A DNA stretch of 64,000 nucleotides from DASQHY01 sp035602605 (GCA_035602605.1 DATNLZ010000029.1:13678-77677), one strand, 5' to 3'; shown: positions 51,621 to 59,445, counted from the stretch's first letter. Numbers and translations: made by a program. The notes: generated by a model not told the origin, from the sequence alone.

Positions 51621-51642
51621 CCTGAGATCATATATCTTCAGG
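51621..51642. promoter_or_regulatory. Imperfect palindrome upstream of the GntR gene
   Basis: CCTGAGAT...ATCTTCAGG over 22 bases, centred about 92 bases before the regulator's start. A possible autoregulatory site, unlike the class I and II operators. Confidence 0.35.
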
Positions 51643-52018
51643 GTGAAACCAGTAACAAATATAGGATCTGCAGAGACGTCTCGGTTCCGACGCCCCTTCT
51701 CTCTGCCCTCTGTTCCATTTGGGTGACCGTGGCGATTTCAGCCGCGTTTGCGTTTTTCAGTGCAAGATCAAAACAAAAGTCCGTCGCGAATCTCGCGGAC
51801 AATGATGACCGGCCTTATTGCGCCATGGGAAATCGCGCGCCGCACGAAGCGTTCCTGAATCTTTCAGCTGTACTAAAAACCGAGCCCCTGAGTCAACCGG
51901 GGGCCATTACACGGTTTTCGTCCAGCCGGGCGGCCATCTCCACCACTCTTCTGGCTCATGCACTTTAACCTCGGCACGGGGCACAACGTGGGTAGGCTCT
52001 CCAACCCGCGTCTTCCCA
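51643..52018. other. Region without recognisable gene
   Basis: About 375 bases between the regulator and the hyuA promoter; only short non-homologous open frames are present. Confidence 0.45.
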
Positions 52019-52091
52019 TTGACAATAGTTTCTCCAGTATGCCAGCATCTCAAAAAACTGTCACTTAAGACAAACAGTTGTTTGTTAAGTG
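52019..52091 (+). promoter_or_regulatory. Promoter and class II operator for hyuAB, within a larger inverted repeat
   Basis: TTGACA (52019-52024) is followed at the usual distance by GTCACTTAAGACAAAC (52060-52075) and AGTTG. The -10 is poor. The operator is part of a longer inverted repeat (52062-52091) with outer arms CACTTAA and TTAAGTG and inner arms CAAACA and TGTTTG. Confidence 0.55.
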
Positions 52092-52198
52092 AAGGCCAAG
52101 GGCCGGATTCAGCAAGTGTAGGCCCGAGGCAGACTAACTAAAGACGAATCGAGCGATTTGTGGCGAGGGCTGGAAAGTAAAACCCGGAGGCATGGTCC

Positions 52199-54271
52199 AT
52201 GACTTATCGACTGGGTATAGATGTTGGGGGAACGTTCACGGATTTTCTCTTGTTTAATGAGCGAACTGGTGCCATGCAGCTGACGAAAGTTGCGTCCACT
52301 CCGGCGGATCCGTCCGTTGGGGTCCTGCAAGGAATTCGCAAAATCGCAAAGCAAGCCGGCATCAAAGCTAACGAGATTTCCCTGATTCTGCATGGCACAA
52401 CAGTTGCGACCAACGCCGTGCTCGAAGGCAAGGGCGCAAAGGTGGGGTTGATTACTACGCGTGGCTTCGAGCAGATTCTGCACGTCGCGCGTGGGCAGAC
52501 ACCCGGGCCTCTAGCTGGCTGGATCATCATGACGAAGCCCGATCCGCTCGCTCCGCTGGAATTCACCCGCGGCATTTCCGGACGACAAGACGCGCGCGGG
52601 CGTCTTCTTGTTGCGCTTGACGAAGCGGAAGTCCGGGTGTTCATAACGGAGTTGCACCAGGCCGGAGTGGAGGCGCTCACTGTTTCGCTTCTGAATTCGT
52701 ATGCCGATCCGCAAGTCGAGCAGCGCATCAAGGCAATTGCTACTGAGATGTACGACAATCTGCCGGTGACGATTTCAAGCGACATTCTTCCAGAATTCCG
52801 CGAATACGAACGCACGCTGACCACGGTAATGAATTCATACTTGCAACCAATGTTCCGTGTGTACTTGAACGGTATGCGCGAAAAGCTTGTTGCGGGGGAA
52901 CTTCGGGGAACCATGAGCATCGTACGTTCCGACGGCGGCGTTATGAGCCTGGAAGCGGCCAAGGATCGCCCGGTCAATACGCTACTTTCTGGGCCCTCGG
53001 GCGGTGCCGTCGCCTCCGGCTATATCGGGGAATTGACAGGATACAACAATGTCCTCTCGTTCGACATGGGCGGGACCTCGACGGACGTGGCTATTTCTTA
53101 CGGAGGCAAGCCTAACGTAGTCCGTGAAACGCGTGTGGGCTATTACCCGGTTAAATCGCCCAGCGTAGACGTGCGAACCGTGGGCGCAGGCGGAGGTTCC
53201 ATCGCGCATGTTCCCCTTACCGGCGCACTTCGAGTCGGCCCACAGTCGGCCTCCGCCGTCCCAGGCCCGGCCTGTTATGGAACCGGTGGAACACAGCCGA
53301 CTGTAACAGATGCCAACGTCGTACTCGGTTACTTACCCCCGATGCTGCTCGGGGGAGAGATGAAGCTCGACACAAAGCTGGCGTCGGAAGCTGTATCCAC
53401 AATCGCGTCAGCAATGGGCATGCCGCTGCATGACGCGGCGGAAGGCATCTACAATATTGTTAATGAGAATATGTTCGGCGCGCTGCGCCTCGTATCGGTG
53501 CAGAAGGGATACGACCCGCGCGAGTTCGCACTCGTAGCGCTGGGCGGCGCGGGGCCGCTCCACAGCAACGCCCTCTCCGTCTTGTGCGGATCTTGGCCGT
53601 CGATCATTCCACCTATACCGGGCGTTCTTTCTGCGCTCGGCTTCTTGCATTCCGATATCCGTAACGAGTTTTCGCGCACGGTGATCAACACGATCGACAA
53701 GATGAAGGGAACCGAAATCAAAGCGTCACTCGAGACGCTCGGCAAGCAGGCCCGCCATTGGTTGACGGAAGAAAAGATCCCGGCCAGGCAGCAAGAAATT
53801 CATTACCAAGTGGACCTCAGGTACCACCGGCAAGGTTATGAATTCCCGATCGATATTGATCTCACGTGGCTGAACGGCAAGCACAATTTCGCGCCGATTA
53901 TCGAGCGATTCAAGAAAATCCATCAGCAGAATTACGGCTTCAACATCAACCATCCGATCGAGATGGTAAACCTGCGCGCTGTGGCTATCGGAAAAGTGCG
54001 AAAAGTAGAGCTAAAAAAGACGAAGGGAAGAGGGCGAGATCCGAAGAAAGCACTGGTCCAGAAACATCGAATTTATTGCCAGGGGGGATGGCTGCAAGCA
54101 TCCATTTACGACCGCTACCGGCTACGGCCCGGTAACGAGGTTGTTGGTGCGGCGGTAATCGTTCAGAATGACTCGACGACGCTGATTCTGCCTGGGCACG
54201 TCGGAAAAGTGGACGCCTATCAGAACATCCTAATTTGGCCGGTGAAACAGGGTACGGGGAGGAAGGCATGA
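52199..54271 (+). CDS. hyuA: Hydantoinase/5-oxoprolinase A-type subunit
   Basis: 690 residues, CGGAGG upstream of ATG. The ATP-binding core is complete: YRLGIDVGGTFTDFLLFNE, LILHGTTVATNAVLEGKGA, LSFDMGGTSTDVAISYGG and GPLHSNALSVL. Length matches the HyuA subunits of ATP-dependent N-methylhydantoinase, acetone carboxylase-like and oxoprolinase enzymes, which activate a cyclic amide or ketone with ATP. Works with HyuB, whose start overlaps its stop (ATGA). A second, broken hyuA lies at 18.5 kb. The substrate (hydantoin, oxoproline or other lactam) cannot be told from sequence. Confidence 0.9.
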   Translation: MTYRLGIDVGGTFTDFLLFNERTGAMQLTKVASTPADPSVGVLQGIRKIAKQAGIKANEISLILHGTTVATNAVLEGKGAKVGLITTRGFEQILHVARGQTPGPLAGWIIMTKPDPLAPLEFTRGISGRQDARGRLLVALDEAEVRVFITELHQAGVEALTVSLLNSYADPQVEQRIKAIATEMYDNLPVTISSDILPEFREYERTLTTVMNSYLQPMFRVYLNGMREKLVAGELRGTMSIVRSDGGVMSLEAAKDRPVNTLLSGPSGGAVASGYIGELTGYNNVLSFDMGGTSTDVAISYGGKPNVVRETRVGYYPVKSPSVDVRTVGAGGGSIAHVPLTGALRVGPQSASAVPGPACYGTGGTQPTVTDANVVLGYLPPMLLGGEMKLDTKLASEAVSTIASAMGMPLHDAAEGIYNIVNENMFGALRLVSVQKGYDPREFALVALGGAGPLHSNALSVLCGSWPSIIPPIPGVLSALGFLHSDIRNEFSRTVINTIDKMKGTEIKASLETLGKQARHWLTEEKIPARQQEIHYQVDLRYHRQGYEFPIDIDLTWLNGKHNFAPIIERFKKIHQQNYGFNINHPIEMVNLRAVAIGKVRKVELKKTKGRGRDPKKALVQKHRIYCQGGWLQASIYDRYRLRPGNEVVGAAVIVQNDSTTLILPGHVGKVDAYQNILIWPVKQGTGRKA

Positions 54272-56115
54272 GAAAGACTGAAAAGAGCTCGAAGTCGGCA
54301 CGGGCAAAATCGTCAAAAGTAGACCGCATCACCCTCGACATCATCGAAAACGCGCTCCGCAATGCACGCAACGAGATGGATGCGGTGTTATTTCGCTCCG
54401 CCATGTCACCGGTGATTCGGGAACAGCATGACGGGTTCCCCATGATCGCAACTGCCGACGGACGCATGGTCGTTGGGCAGTTTGGCAGTTACATTGCTGG
54501 GTTTATCCGTAACTGGAAACGAGGTATCAACGCAGGCGACGTGTTTCTGTGTAGCGATCCGTACAAATGCGACGGAGCGATTTCGCATATTAACGACTGG
54601 CTCGTGCTGTTGCCCATTTTCCATTCGGGCGAGCTTGTTGGATGGGCCTCTCAATTCGGCCACACGATTGACATCGGCGGACCTGTTTCGGGTAGTCTCC
54701 CAACCGATGCCACCACGATTTTTGGCGAGGGAACACGAATTCCGCCGATCAAGCTGTTTTCCTCGGGCAAGCTCAACGAAGACGTGCTTGACCTTATCTT
54801 GAACAACTCGCGCATGCCCACCATGAATTATTTCGATTTAATGGCCATCGTGGCTGCCTGTCGGACGGCGGAAAAGAGGGTGCGGGAACTGTGTGATCGT
54901 GTTGGCAAACCACTTTATGCCTCAACGTGCGAGGCTTTGCTCGATCGTACGCGTCGAGCAATGAGTCAACTCATTTCGCGGAACCTGCCTGAGCATAAGG
55001 TCAGCTTCGAGGACTATATCGACGACGATGGCCGCGGGAATGGTCCATACAAGATGAAGCTGACCATCTGGCGCGAGGGCGATCACGGCTATTTCGACTG
55101 GACGGGCACGGATCCTCAAGCACCTGGACCCATCAACTTCTTTCTGAATGAAGAGATGTTCAAAATGTTTATCGGAGTGTACCTGATCATGGTGTTCGAT
55201 CCTCAGATTCTTTTCAACGATGGTTTCTATCCTCTCCTGCATGTCATCATGCCCGAAGGCACACTGATCCAGCCGAAGTTTCCCGCAGCGCTGGGATGCC
55301 GCACTCATGCACTCACGCGGTTGTTCGACGTTCTCGGCGGTTGCCTAGGCGCCAACACGCCGGAGCTCTCGACAGCCGCAGGTTATGGTACGTCGCCATA
55401 CTTACTTTACAACGGCTACGATGAGGCGCTCGAGTTCTTCCACCTGATGGAGATCAGCTTCGGAGGCATTCCCGGCCGCCCGTTCGGTGATGGCATGGAC
55501 GCCCATTCCTGGTGGCCGTTGTTTGAGAATATTCCGAGTGAGTATCTCGAAACATATTACCCGTTAACGGTGCTCGAATACGGCTCGCTCATGGACTCGG
55601 GCGGCGCTGGGTTTTTCCGAGGCGGCAACGGTGTCCACAAGGTATATCGCTTCGAGGCTGACGGCGAGATCGCTATCCACGACGACCGCGACCGCTCGCA
55701 GCCTTGGGGAATACTTAACGGCCTACCCGGCTCATCTAGCACGAAGACCCTAGTTCGCGCAAACGGCGAGACAGTTCTCTTACCTTCCAAGATCTCGCAG
55801 GTAAAAGTATCGAAAGGAGACCAGTTAATCTACCGCACGGCCGGCGGCGGCGGGTGGAAAGATCCTCTGGATCGCCCTCCGGAAAGAGTACATGCGGACG
55901 TCAAGGGTAAGCTAGTTTCGCACGAAAAAGCACGGCGAGACTACGGCGTGGTCCTCGATTCCCAGACGCTGGCAGTCGACATTGCTGCCACTAACGAATT
56001 AAGGGAGAAGATGCGCAGCAGCAGAGGCGACTCATCGACGTTCACCTTCGGCCCGGTTCCGAGAGCAATCGGTTTGAAGAATAAGGAGAAGCGTGGCAAG
56101 GGACAAGCGGTATGA
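54268..56115 (+). CDS. hyuB: Hydantoinase/5-oxoprolinase B-type subunit
   Basis: 615 residues from ATG 54268, overlapping hyuA by four bases and preceded by GGGGAGG. Landmarks: DRITLDIIENALRNARNEMD, MSPVIREQHDGFPMIATADG, YIAGFIRNWKRGINAGDVFL, DPYKCDGAISHINDWLVLLP and AGFFRGGNGVHKVYRFEADG. Complete HyuB. A four-base overlap at its own stop leads into the remnant of a CoA-transferase gene, so the original operon continued further. Confidence 0.9.
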   Translation: MRKTEKSSKSARAKSSKVDRITLDIIENALRNARNEMDAVLFRSAMSPVIREQHDGFPMIATADGRMVVGQFGSYIAGFIRNWKRGINAGDVFLCSDPYKCDGAISHINDWLVLLPIFHSGELVGWASQFGHTIDIGGPVSGSLPTDATTIFGEGTRIPPIKLFSSGKLNEDVLDLILNNSRMPTMNYFDLMAIVAACRTAEKRVRELCDRVGKPLYASTCEALLDRTRRAMSQLISRNLPEHKVSFEDYIDDDGRGNGPYKMKLTIWREGDHGYFDWTGTDPQAPGPINFFLNEEMFKMFIGVYLIMVFDPQILFNDGFYPLLHVIMPEGTLIQPKFPAALGCRTHALTRLFDVLGGCLGANTPELSTAAGYGTSPYLLYNGYDEALEFFHLMEISFGGIPGRPFGDGMDAHSWWPLFENIPSEYLETYYPLTVLEYGSLMDSGGAGFFRGGNGVHKVYRFEADGEIAIHDDRDRSQPWGILNGLPGSSSTKTLVRANGETVLLPSKISQVKVSKGDQLIYRTAGGGGWKDPLDRPPERVHADVKGKLVSHEKARRDYGVVLDSQTLAVDIAATNELREKMRSSRGDSSTFTFGPVPRAIGLKNKEKRGKGQAV

Positions 56116-56425
56116 CCAAAAAACCAACTCCTGTTGAGGGTGTGCGGATTCTTGAAGTGTTCGTCGGTTTGCGTCTCGTAGCTGTGGCTTAGTTCAACCT
56201 AGGTCATAAAGGTTGAGCCTCTCGGATTGCGCGATCCGTTGAAATCCGGTGCCCATAACGTTGATAGGGCCCCGGTTCGATCCCGCTTCAGTCTTGGCCG
56301 ATAGGCTGGCTGACCTTTAAAGGGCTCCCGGAATTCTGATGGCTGATAACCCGTGCCGCGCTGGCTATATTGTAATCGGAGGAAACGAAGACAGCATCTT
56401 CAAACGTTTGAAATGGGAAATTGAG
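56112..56425 (+). pseudogene. CoA-transferase remnant, two fragments with internal deletion
   Basis: An ATG overlapping the hyuB stop starts MTKKPTPVEGVRILEVFVGL, the beginning of a CaiB/BaiF protein, which ends at a stop after 26 codons. About 170 bases later, in another context, YIVIGGNEDSIFKRLKWEI appears, matching YVIIGGNGDSIFKRLMNAI of the gene at 48.7 kb. The parts between and after are gone. Confidence 0.7.
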
Positions 56426-56468
56426 ACTGGGAGGAGCGGGCACAAGGACAGCCCGAAAGGACGCTGTG

Positions 56469-57107
56469 ATGGACCAGAAAGATTCCAAGCGTACGTTGCT
56501 GCAGTATGAAAAGAAAGGAATAGGTGACCGGGTCGGTTTCGGCGCGCGTCCGGCTGTCATCGTAATCGACTTCATCGTCGGTTTTACGGATACAGAGTCA
56601 CCGTTGGCCGCCAATATGGGTCGGCAACTCGCCGCAACGCTGCGTGTGCTTGAAGCAAGTCGACGCAAGTCGATCCCTATCATTTTTTCAACAGTCGCGT
56701 ACGATAGCAGCTGTCGCGAGGCGGGACCCTTCATTCGCAAGGTTCCATCTCTGCGGGTACTCCGAGCAGGATCGCGATGGGTGCAAATCGATCCTCGTTT
56801 GAAAAAACGATCTGACGAAATATTGCTCGTCAAAAGGTTTGCGAGTTGTTTTTTTGGGACGCATCTGGCGTCATATCTCACTTGGCAGGGAGTGGACACG
56901 CTCATCCTTACTGGCTGCACGACCAGCGGTTGTGTGCGGGCCACGGCCACTGATGGTATGCAGAACGGCTTCCGCGTAATCGTTGCCCGCCAATGCGTCG
57001 CGGATCGAGCCCAGGGCCCGCACGAAGCGAACCTGTTGGATATCGATGCAAAGTATGGTGATGTGGTTTCCATCGAGCAAGTGCTTTCTTACGTGAGGCG
57101 AGTTTGA
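56469..57107 (+). CDS. Isochorismatase-like cysteine hydrolase
   Basis: 212 residues from ATG 56469 with AAAGGAC upstream. The catalytic triad of the family is present: Asp in AVIVIDFIVGFTD, Lys in ILLVKRFASCFFGT and Cys in LILTGCTTSGCVRATATDG. The form of the last block is that of N-carbamoylsarcosine amidohydrolase and related C-N hydrolases rather than true isochorismatase. As a follower of hyuAB it could remove a carbamoyl or amide group after ring opening. Its upstream neighbour is a CoA-transferase remnant, its downstream one an HMGL remnant. Confidence 0.85.
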   Translation: MDQKDSKRTLLQYEKKGIGDRVGFGARPAVIVIDFIVGFTDTESPLAANMGRQLAATLRVLEASRRKSIPIIFSTVAYDSSCREAGPFIRKVPSLRVLRAGSRWVQIDPRLKKRSDEILLVKRFASCFFGTHLASYLTWQGVDTLILTGCTTSGCVRATATDGMQNGFRVIVARQCVADRAQGPHEANLLDIDAKYGDVVSIEQVLSYVRRV

Positions 57108-57250
57108 AAGCGAGTACCGTGGAAGTCGATCCGCGTGACGGATTCCAAATGGGGAGAGTCCCCATTCCTACAGACGTGAAGATTAGCATTATTATCAACG
57201 CCATCGCTCGCATGGGTCCGCGAAAGATCCCGAGCCCCTCCGCCACCTGA
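57104..57250 (+). pseudogene. HMG-CoA-lyase-like remnant (N-terminus)
   Basis: A 48-codon frame beginning at a TTG that overlaps the isochorismatase stop reads STVEVDPRDGFQMGRVPIPT and SIIINAIARMG, matching the start of the complete HMGL-like protein (TLVEVGPRDGLQMEKEFIPT, AIVNAIARAG). It ends at a stop after KIPSPSAT. Confidence 0.75.
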
Positions 57251-57256
57251 CGGACA

Positions 57257-57343
57257 TTACTGTGCGTCGGATTGCGATGTGGGATTCTCAAGTCTGACGG
57301 GATCGGCGATGGAAATCTCGCAGCGGCCGATGGGCAGTTGATC
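57257..57343 (-). pseudogene. HMG-CoA-lyase-like remnant on the opposite strand
   Basis: The minus-strand frame carries CEISIADPVRLENPTSQ, comparable with KEISVADSMGLANPVQV of the complete protein. The match is short (EIS-AD--L-NP-Q) and therefore less certain. It lies directly behind the class II promoter at 57.36-57.42 kb. Confidence 0.45.
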
Positions 57344-57361
57344 CGACCAACTTTTCAGACT

Positions 57362-57415
57362 GTTATGAATTTAGGACAATTGGCTTTAGTTTGTGTCAGA
57401 CTTTTAAATTGTCAA
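57362..57415 (-). promoter_or_regulatory. Orphan promoter with class II operator
   Basis: Minus strand: TTGACA (57410-57415), 17 bases, AAACTA (57387-57392), then CCAATT and GTCCTAAATTCATAAC (57362-57377) followed by AG. It faces only gene remnants. Confidence 0.55.
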
Positions 57416-57447
57416 GTAAAAAGATGGTTGTGGGCAGGTGAGATGCC

Positions 57448-58413
57448 TTATTCAGCCTTTCGATGGGGAGCGAATTTCTTAGCCTCGCTCTCACGCACTC
57501 TTTGGTAGAAGTGCGGCGGTGTCCCGTGGGTGAGCAGGTAGCTTGGCAGCGGCCGCCCCAGTGCTTGCTGCGCCAGCCGGGCCGCAACCAGGATTTTGTC
57601 GATGTCCACGCCCGTCTCGACTCCCATCTCGGTAAACATGTTCGTCAGATCCTCAGTCGGAACGTTGCCACTCGCACCCGCGACCACGACGTCGGATCCG
57701 CCGAGTCCGCCGATAGATGAGTCGAACTCGTCAATCCCCTCTTCCCAGGCAGCGAAGATGTTCGCCAGCCCTAGACCGCGGGTGTTATGAACATGCAGTG
57801 AAAAACGGATTGTTCGAAAGTTGTCCTGGAGTAAGCGCATCATGCGCCGCACCTGGACCGGATTGGCGAGACCCATCGAATCTGCAACCGAAATCTCCTT
57901 GTACCCCTGCGCCACGAGTCGGCCAGTGATCTCGACGACCCGTGAAGGGGATATCGGGCCTTCAAGTGGGCATCCGAACGAGAGGGCAATTACGGTTTCG
58001 GCGCGCATCCCGTGAGCTTGGGAGAACTGGAGAATTTCACCGCAGTCACGGATAGACTCTTCCACCGTCATGCCAACATTACGACGGTTGTAGCTATCGG
58101 ATGTGCAGAGCACAGTCTTGACAACGTCGGTCCCGGCCGCGAGAGCCCGCTCAGCGCCCTTGAGGTTTGGTATTAGGGCCATGTAGGTGACCCCTGGAAC
58201 ACGATCAATGGAAGCCATGACTTTGGCCGCGTCGCGCAACTGCGGAATAACCTTCGGGCTGACGAAGGAGGTGACCTCCATCGAGCGGATACCAGCACGA
58301 GCGATGGCGTTTACAATAGCGATCTTAGTCTCGGTCGGGATGAACTCCTTCTCCATCTGCAGACCGTCACGCGGTCCGACTTCGACCAAGGTAACTTTGG
58401 CTGGTGGTATCAT
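57448..58413 (-). CDS. HMG-CoA-lyase-like (DRE-TIM metallolyase) protein lacking the catalytic Cys
   Basis: 321 residues. Barrel motifs of the family: VEVGPRDGLQMEKEFIP (metal Asp), SMEVTSFVSPKVIPQLRDA, EISVADSMGLANPVQVRRM, FSLHVHNTRGLGLANIFAAW (metal His pair) and GASGNVPTED (Asn). The loop that in HMG-CoA lyase reads GGLGGCP is GGLGGSD here, so the Cys essential in the human and bacterial enzymes is Ser. It may catalyse a different retro-aldol or aldol reaction. Operon: VOC protein then this gene, with the operator at 58.95 kb. Confidence 0.85.
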   Translation of the reverse strand: MIPPAKVTLVEVGPRDGLQMEKEFIPTETKIAIVNAIARAGIRSMEVTSFVSPKVIPQLRDAAKVMASIDRVPGVTYMALIPNLKGAERALAAGTDVVKTVLCTSDSYNRRNVGMTVEESIRDCGEILQFSQAHGMRAETVIALSFGCPLEGPISPSRVVEITGRLVAQGYKEISVADSMGLANPVQVRRMMRLLQDNFRTIRFSLHVHNTRGLGLANIFAAWEEGIDEFDSSIGGLGGSDVVVAGASGNVPTEDLTNMFTEMGVETGVDIDKILVAARLAQQALGRPLPSYLLTHGTPPHFYQRVRESEAKKFAPHRKAE

Positions 58414-58417
58414 CAGT

Positions 58418-58828
58418 TCATCGCCCCGAAGGATCCACTAGTTGAACCATCAGGCCGAAAGTCTCCTCCAACTCGAGATCTACCAGCTTCCACCCGTCGA
58501 CTCCTTGCCGGGGCGTTTCGTTCCTCAGCCGAACGCCTGCCGCCTTCAGGTGCGACACAACTCCCGGTAAATCCTCTACCTCGAAGGCAATGTGGTAGAA
58601 GCCCTCTCCGTGTTCGTTCAGAAAGCGCTTCACCGGGCTGCTTTCCAGTATCGGCTGCACCAAAACAATCCAAGTGTCCCCCAGTTGGAAACGCACCAGT
58701 TCGACACCTCTGCTTTCCAACCGTTCGCGCGGTCCAAAACGTACGCCGAATAGCCGCTGATATTGCTGAACAGCGCGATCGAGGTCCTGTACGATGAAAT
58801 CAATGTGATGGATCCGGGTCAGGTTCAT
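58418..58828 (-). CDS. VOC family protein (single module pair, lyase/epimerase-like)
   Basis: 136 residues, the usual length for methylmalonyl-CoA-epimerase-like VOC proteins. Metal ligands are plausible in RIHHIDFIVQDLDRAVQQY (His), GEGFYHIAFEVEDL (His) and the final Glu of LVDLELEETFG. No signal peptide. It ends four bases before the HMGL-like gene, so both act in one cytoplasmic step or in sequence on an acyl-CoA. A deleted copy is at 24.1 kb. Confidence 0.85.
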   Translation of the reverse strand: MNLTRIHHIDFIVQDLDRAVQQYQRLFGVRFGPRERLESRGVELVRFQLGDTWIVLVQPILESSPVKRFLNEHGEGFYHIAFEVEDLPGVVSHLKAAGVRLRNETPRQGVDGWKLVDLELEETFGLMVQLVDPSGR

Positions 58829-58947
58829 GCTCGCCCCACTTCCGCAGTAGTTAACCCCACCGGGATAGAATCGCGCGGCCTGCTCGGCGGGCTGTCAGAG
58901 AAATCTTGAAATGTAGTTTCGGATCAAGTTGCGATACTAAATCAATT

Positions 58948-58963
58948 GTTTCACAAATAAAAC
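58948..58963. promoter_or_regulatory. Class II operator upstream of the VOC-HMGL operon
   Basis: GTTTCACAAATAAAAC, one mismatch from a perfect GTTT...AAAC repeat, preceded by TCAATT and followed by AG on the plus strand. As at 18.76 kb, the CAATT side faces the gene, and no good -35 is seen. Confidence 0.5.
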
Positions 58964-59007
58964 AGAAATCTTAATACTGCTTTGCAGAGGGAATCGCTTC
59001 GTCATAA

Positions 59008-59445
59008 TTGCATCGGCTAACAAAATTGGTATGTGATATGTGGCCGTGTGCAGCTTCCGCATGGCCGACGATCCGGGAGTCGTTGTGTCGGTCTACTCCC
59101 GGGGTTAGAGGCATTCATGAAGATGCGAGTTTCGCGCTCACAACCTCCTTTTTGCTACCTGAGGTTGTGCGAAGCAATATCAACAGGGAGAAGTTGTCGT
59201 TGGACACGGCGTTGCGGCTGGGGGTCAAGAACGACGGCTGCAAGGATAGCGGCACCCAATATCGTTATGTGGTGGAACTCGATTCGGATGCTATTCGTCC
59301 CGACGATCACCTCTTCGAGAACGAAGGAATTCGGATCCGAGTCGACCGCGAGAGCCTGGCTCATCTGGATGGGCTCCAGCTAGGGGGCCGGCAAGGGCCC
59401 AAAGGAGTCGAATTCATGTTCCTGAATTCTCCGCGCGAAACATAG
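59008..59445 (+). CDS. IscA/HesB-like protein, probably degenerate
   Basis: The last 80 residues of this frame resemble A-type iron-sulfur carriers: ALRLGVKNDGCKDSGTQYRY, RPDDHLFENEGIRIRVDRES and LAHLDGLQLG. The first Cys of the family is there (GCKDSG) but the C-terminal CxC that ends the normal protein is missing, and the first 55 residues have no counterpart; the true start is unknown. Together with the SufT-like piece downstream this may be what is left of an iron-sulfur assembly operon. Confidence 0.45.
   Translation: MHRLTKLVCDMWPCAASAWPTIRESLCRSTPGVRGIHEDASFALTTSFLLPEVVRSNINREKLSLDTALRLGVKNDGCKDSGTQYRYVVELDSDAIRPDDHLFENEGIRIRVDRESLAHLDGLQLGGRQGPKGVEFMFLNSPRET

Noticed and set aside
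56288..57073. A 261-codon minus-strand frame opposite the isochorismatase gene
   Set aside because: The plus strand carries an intact catalytic triad; the minus frame has none, although the orphan promoter at 57.4 kb points this way, so transcription without translation remains possible.
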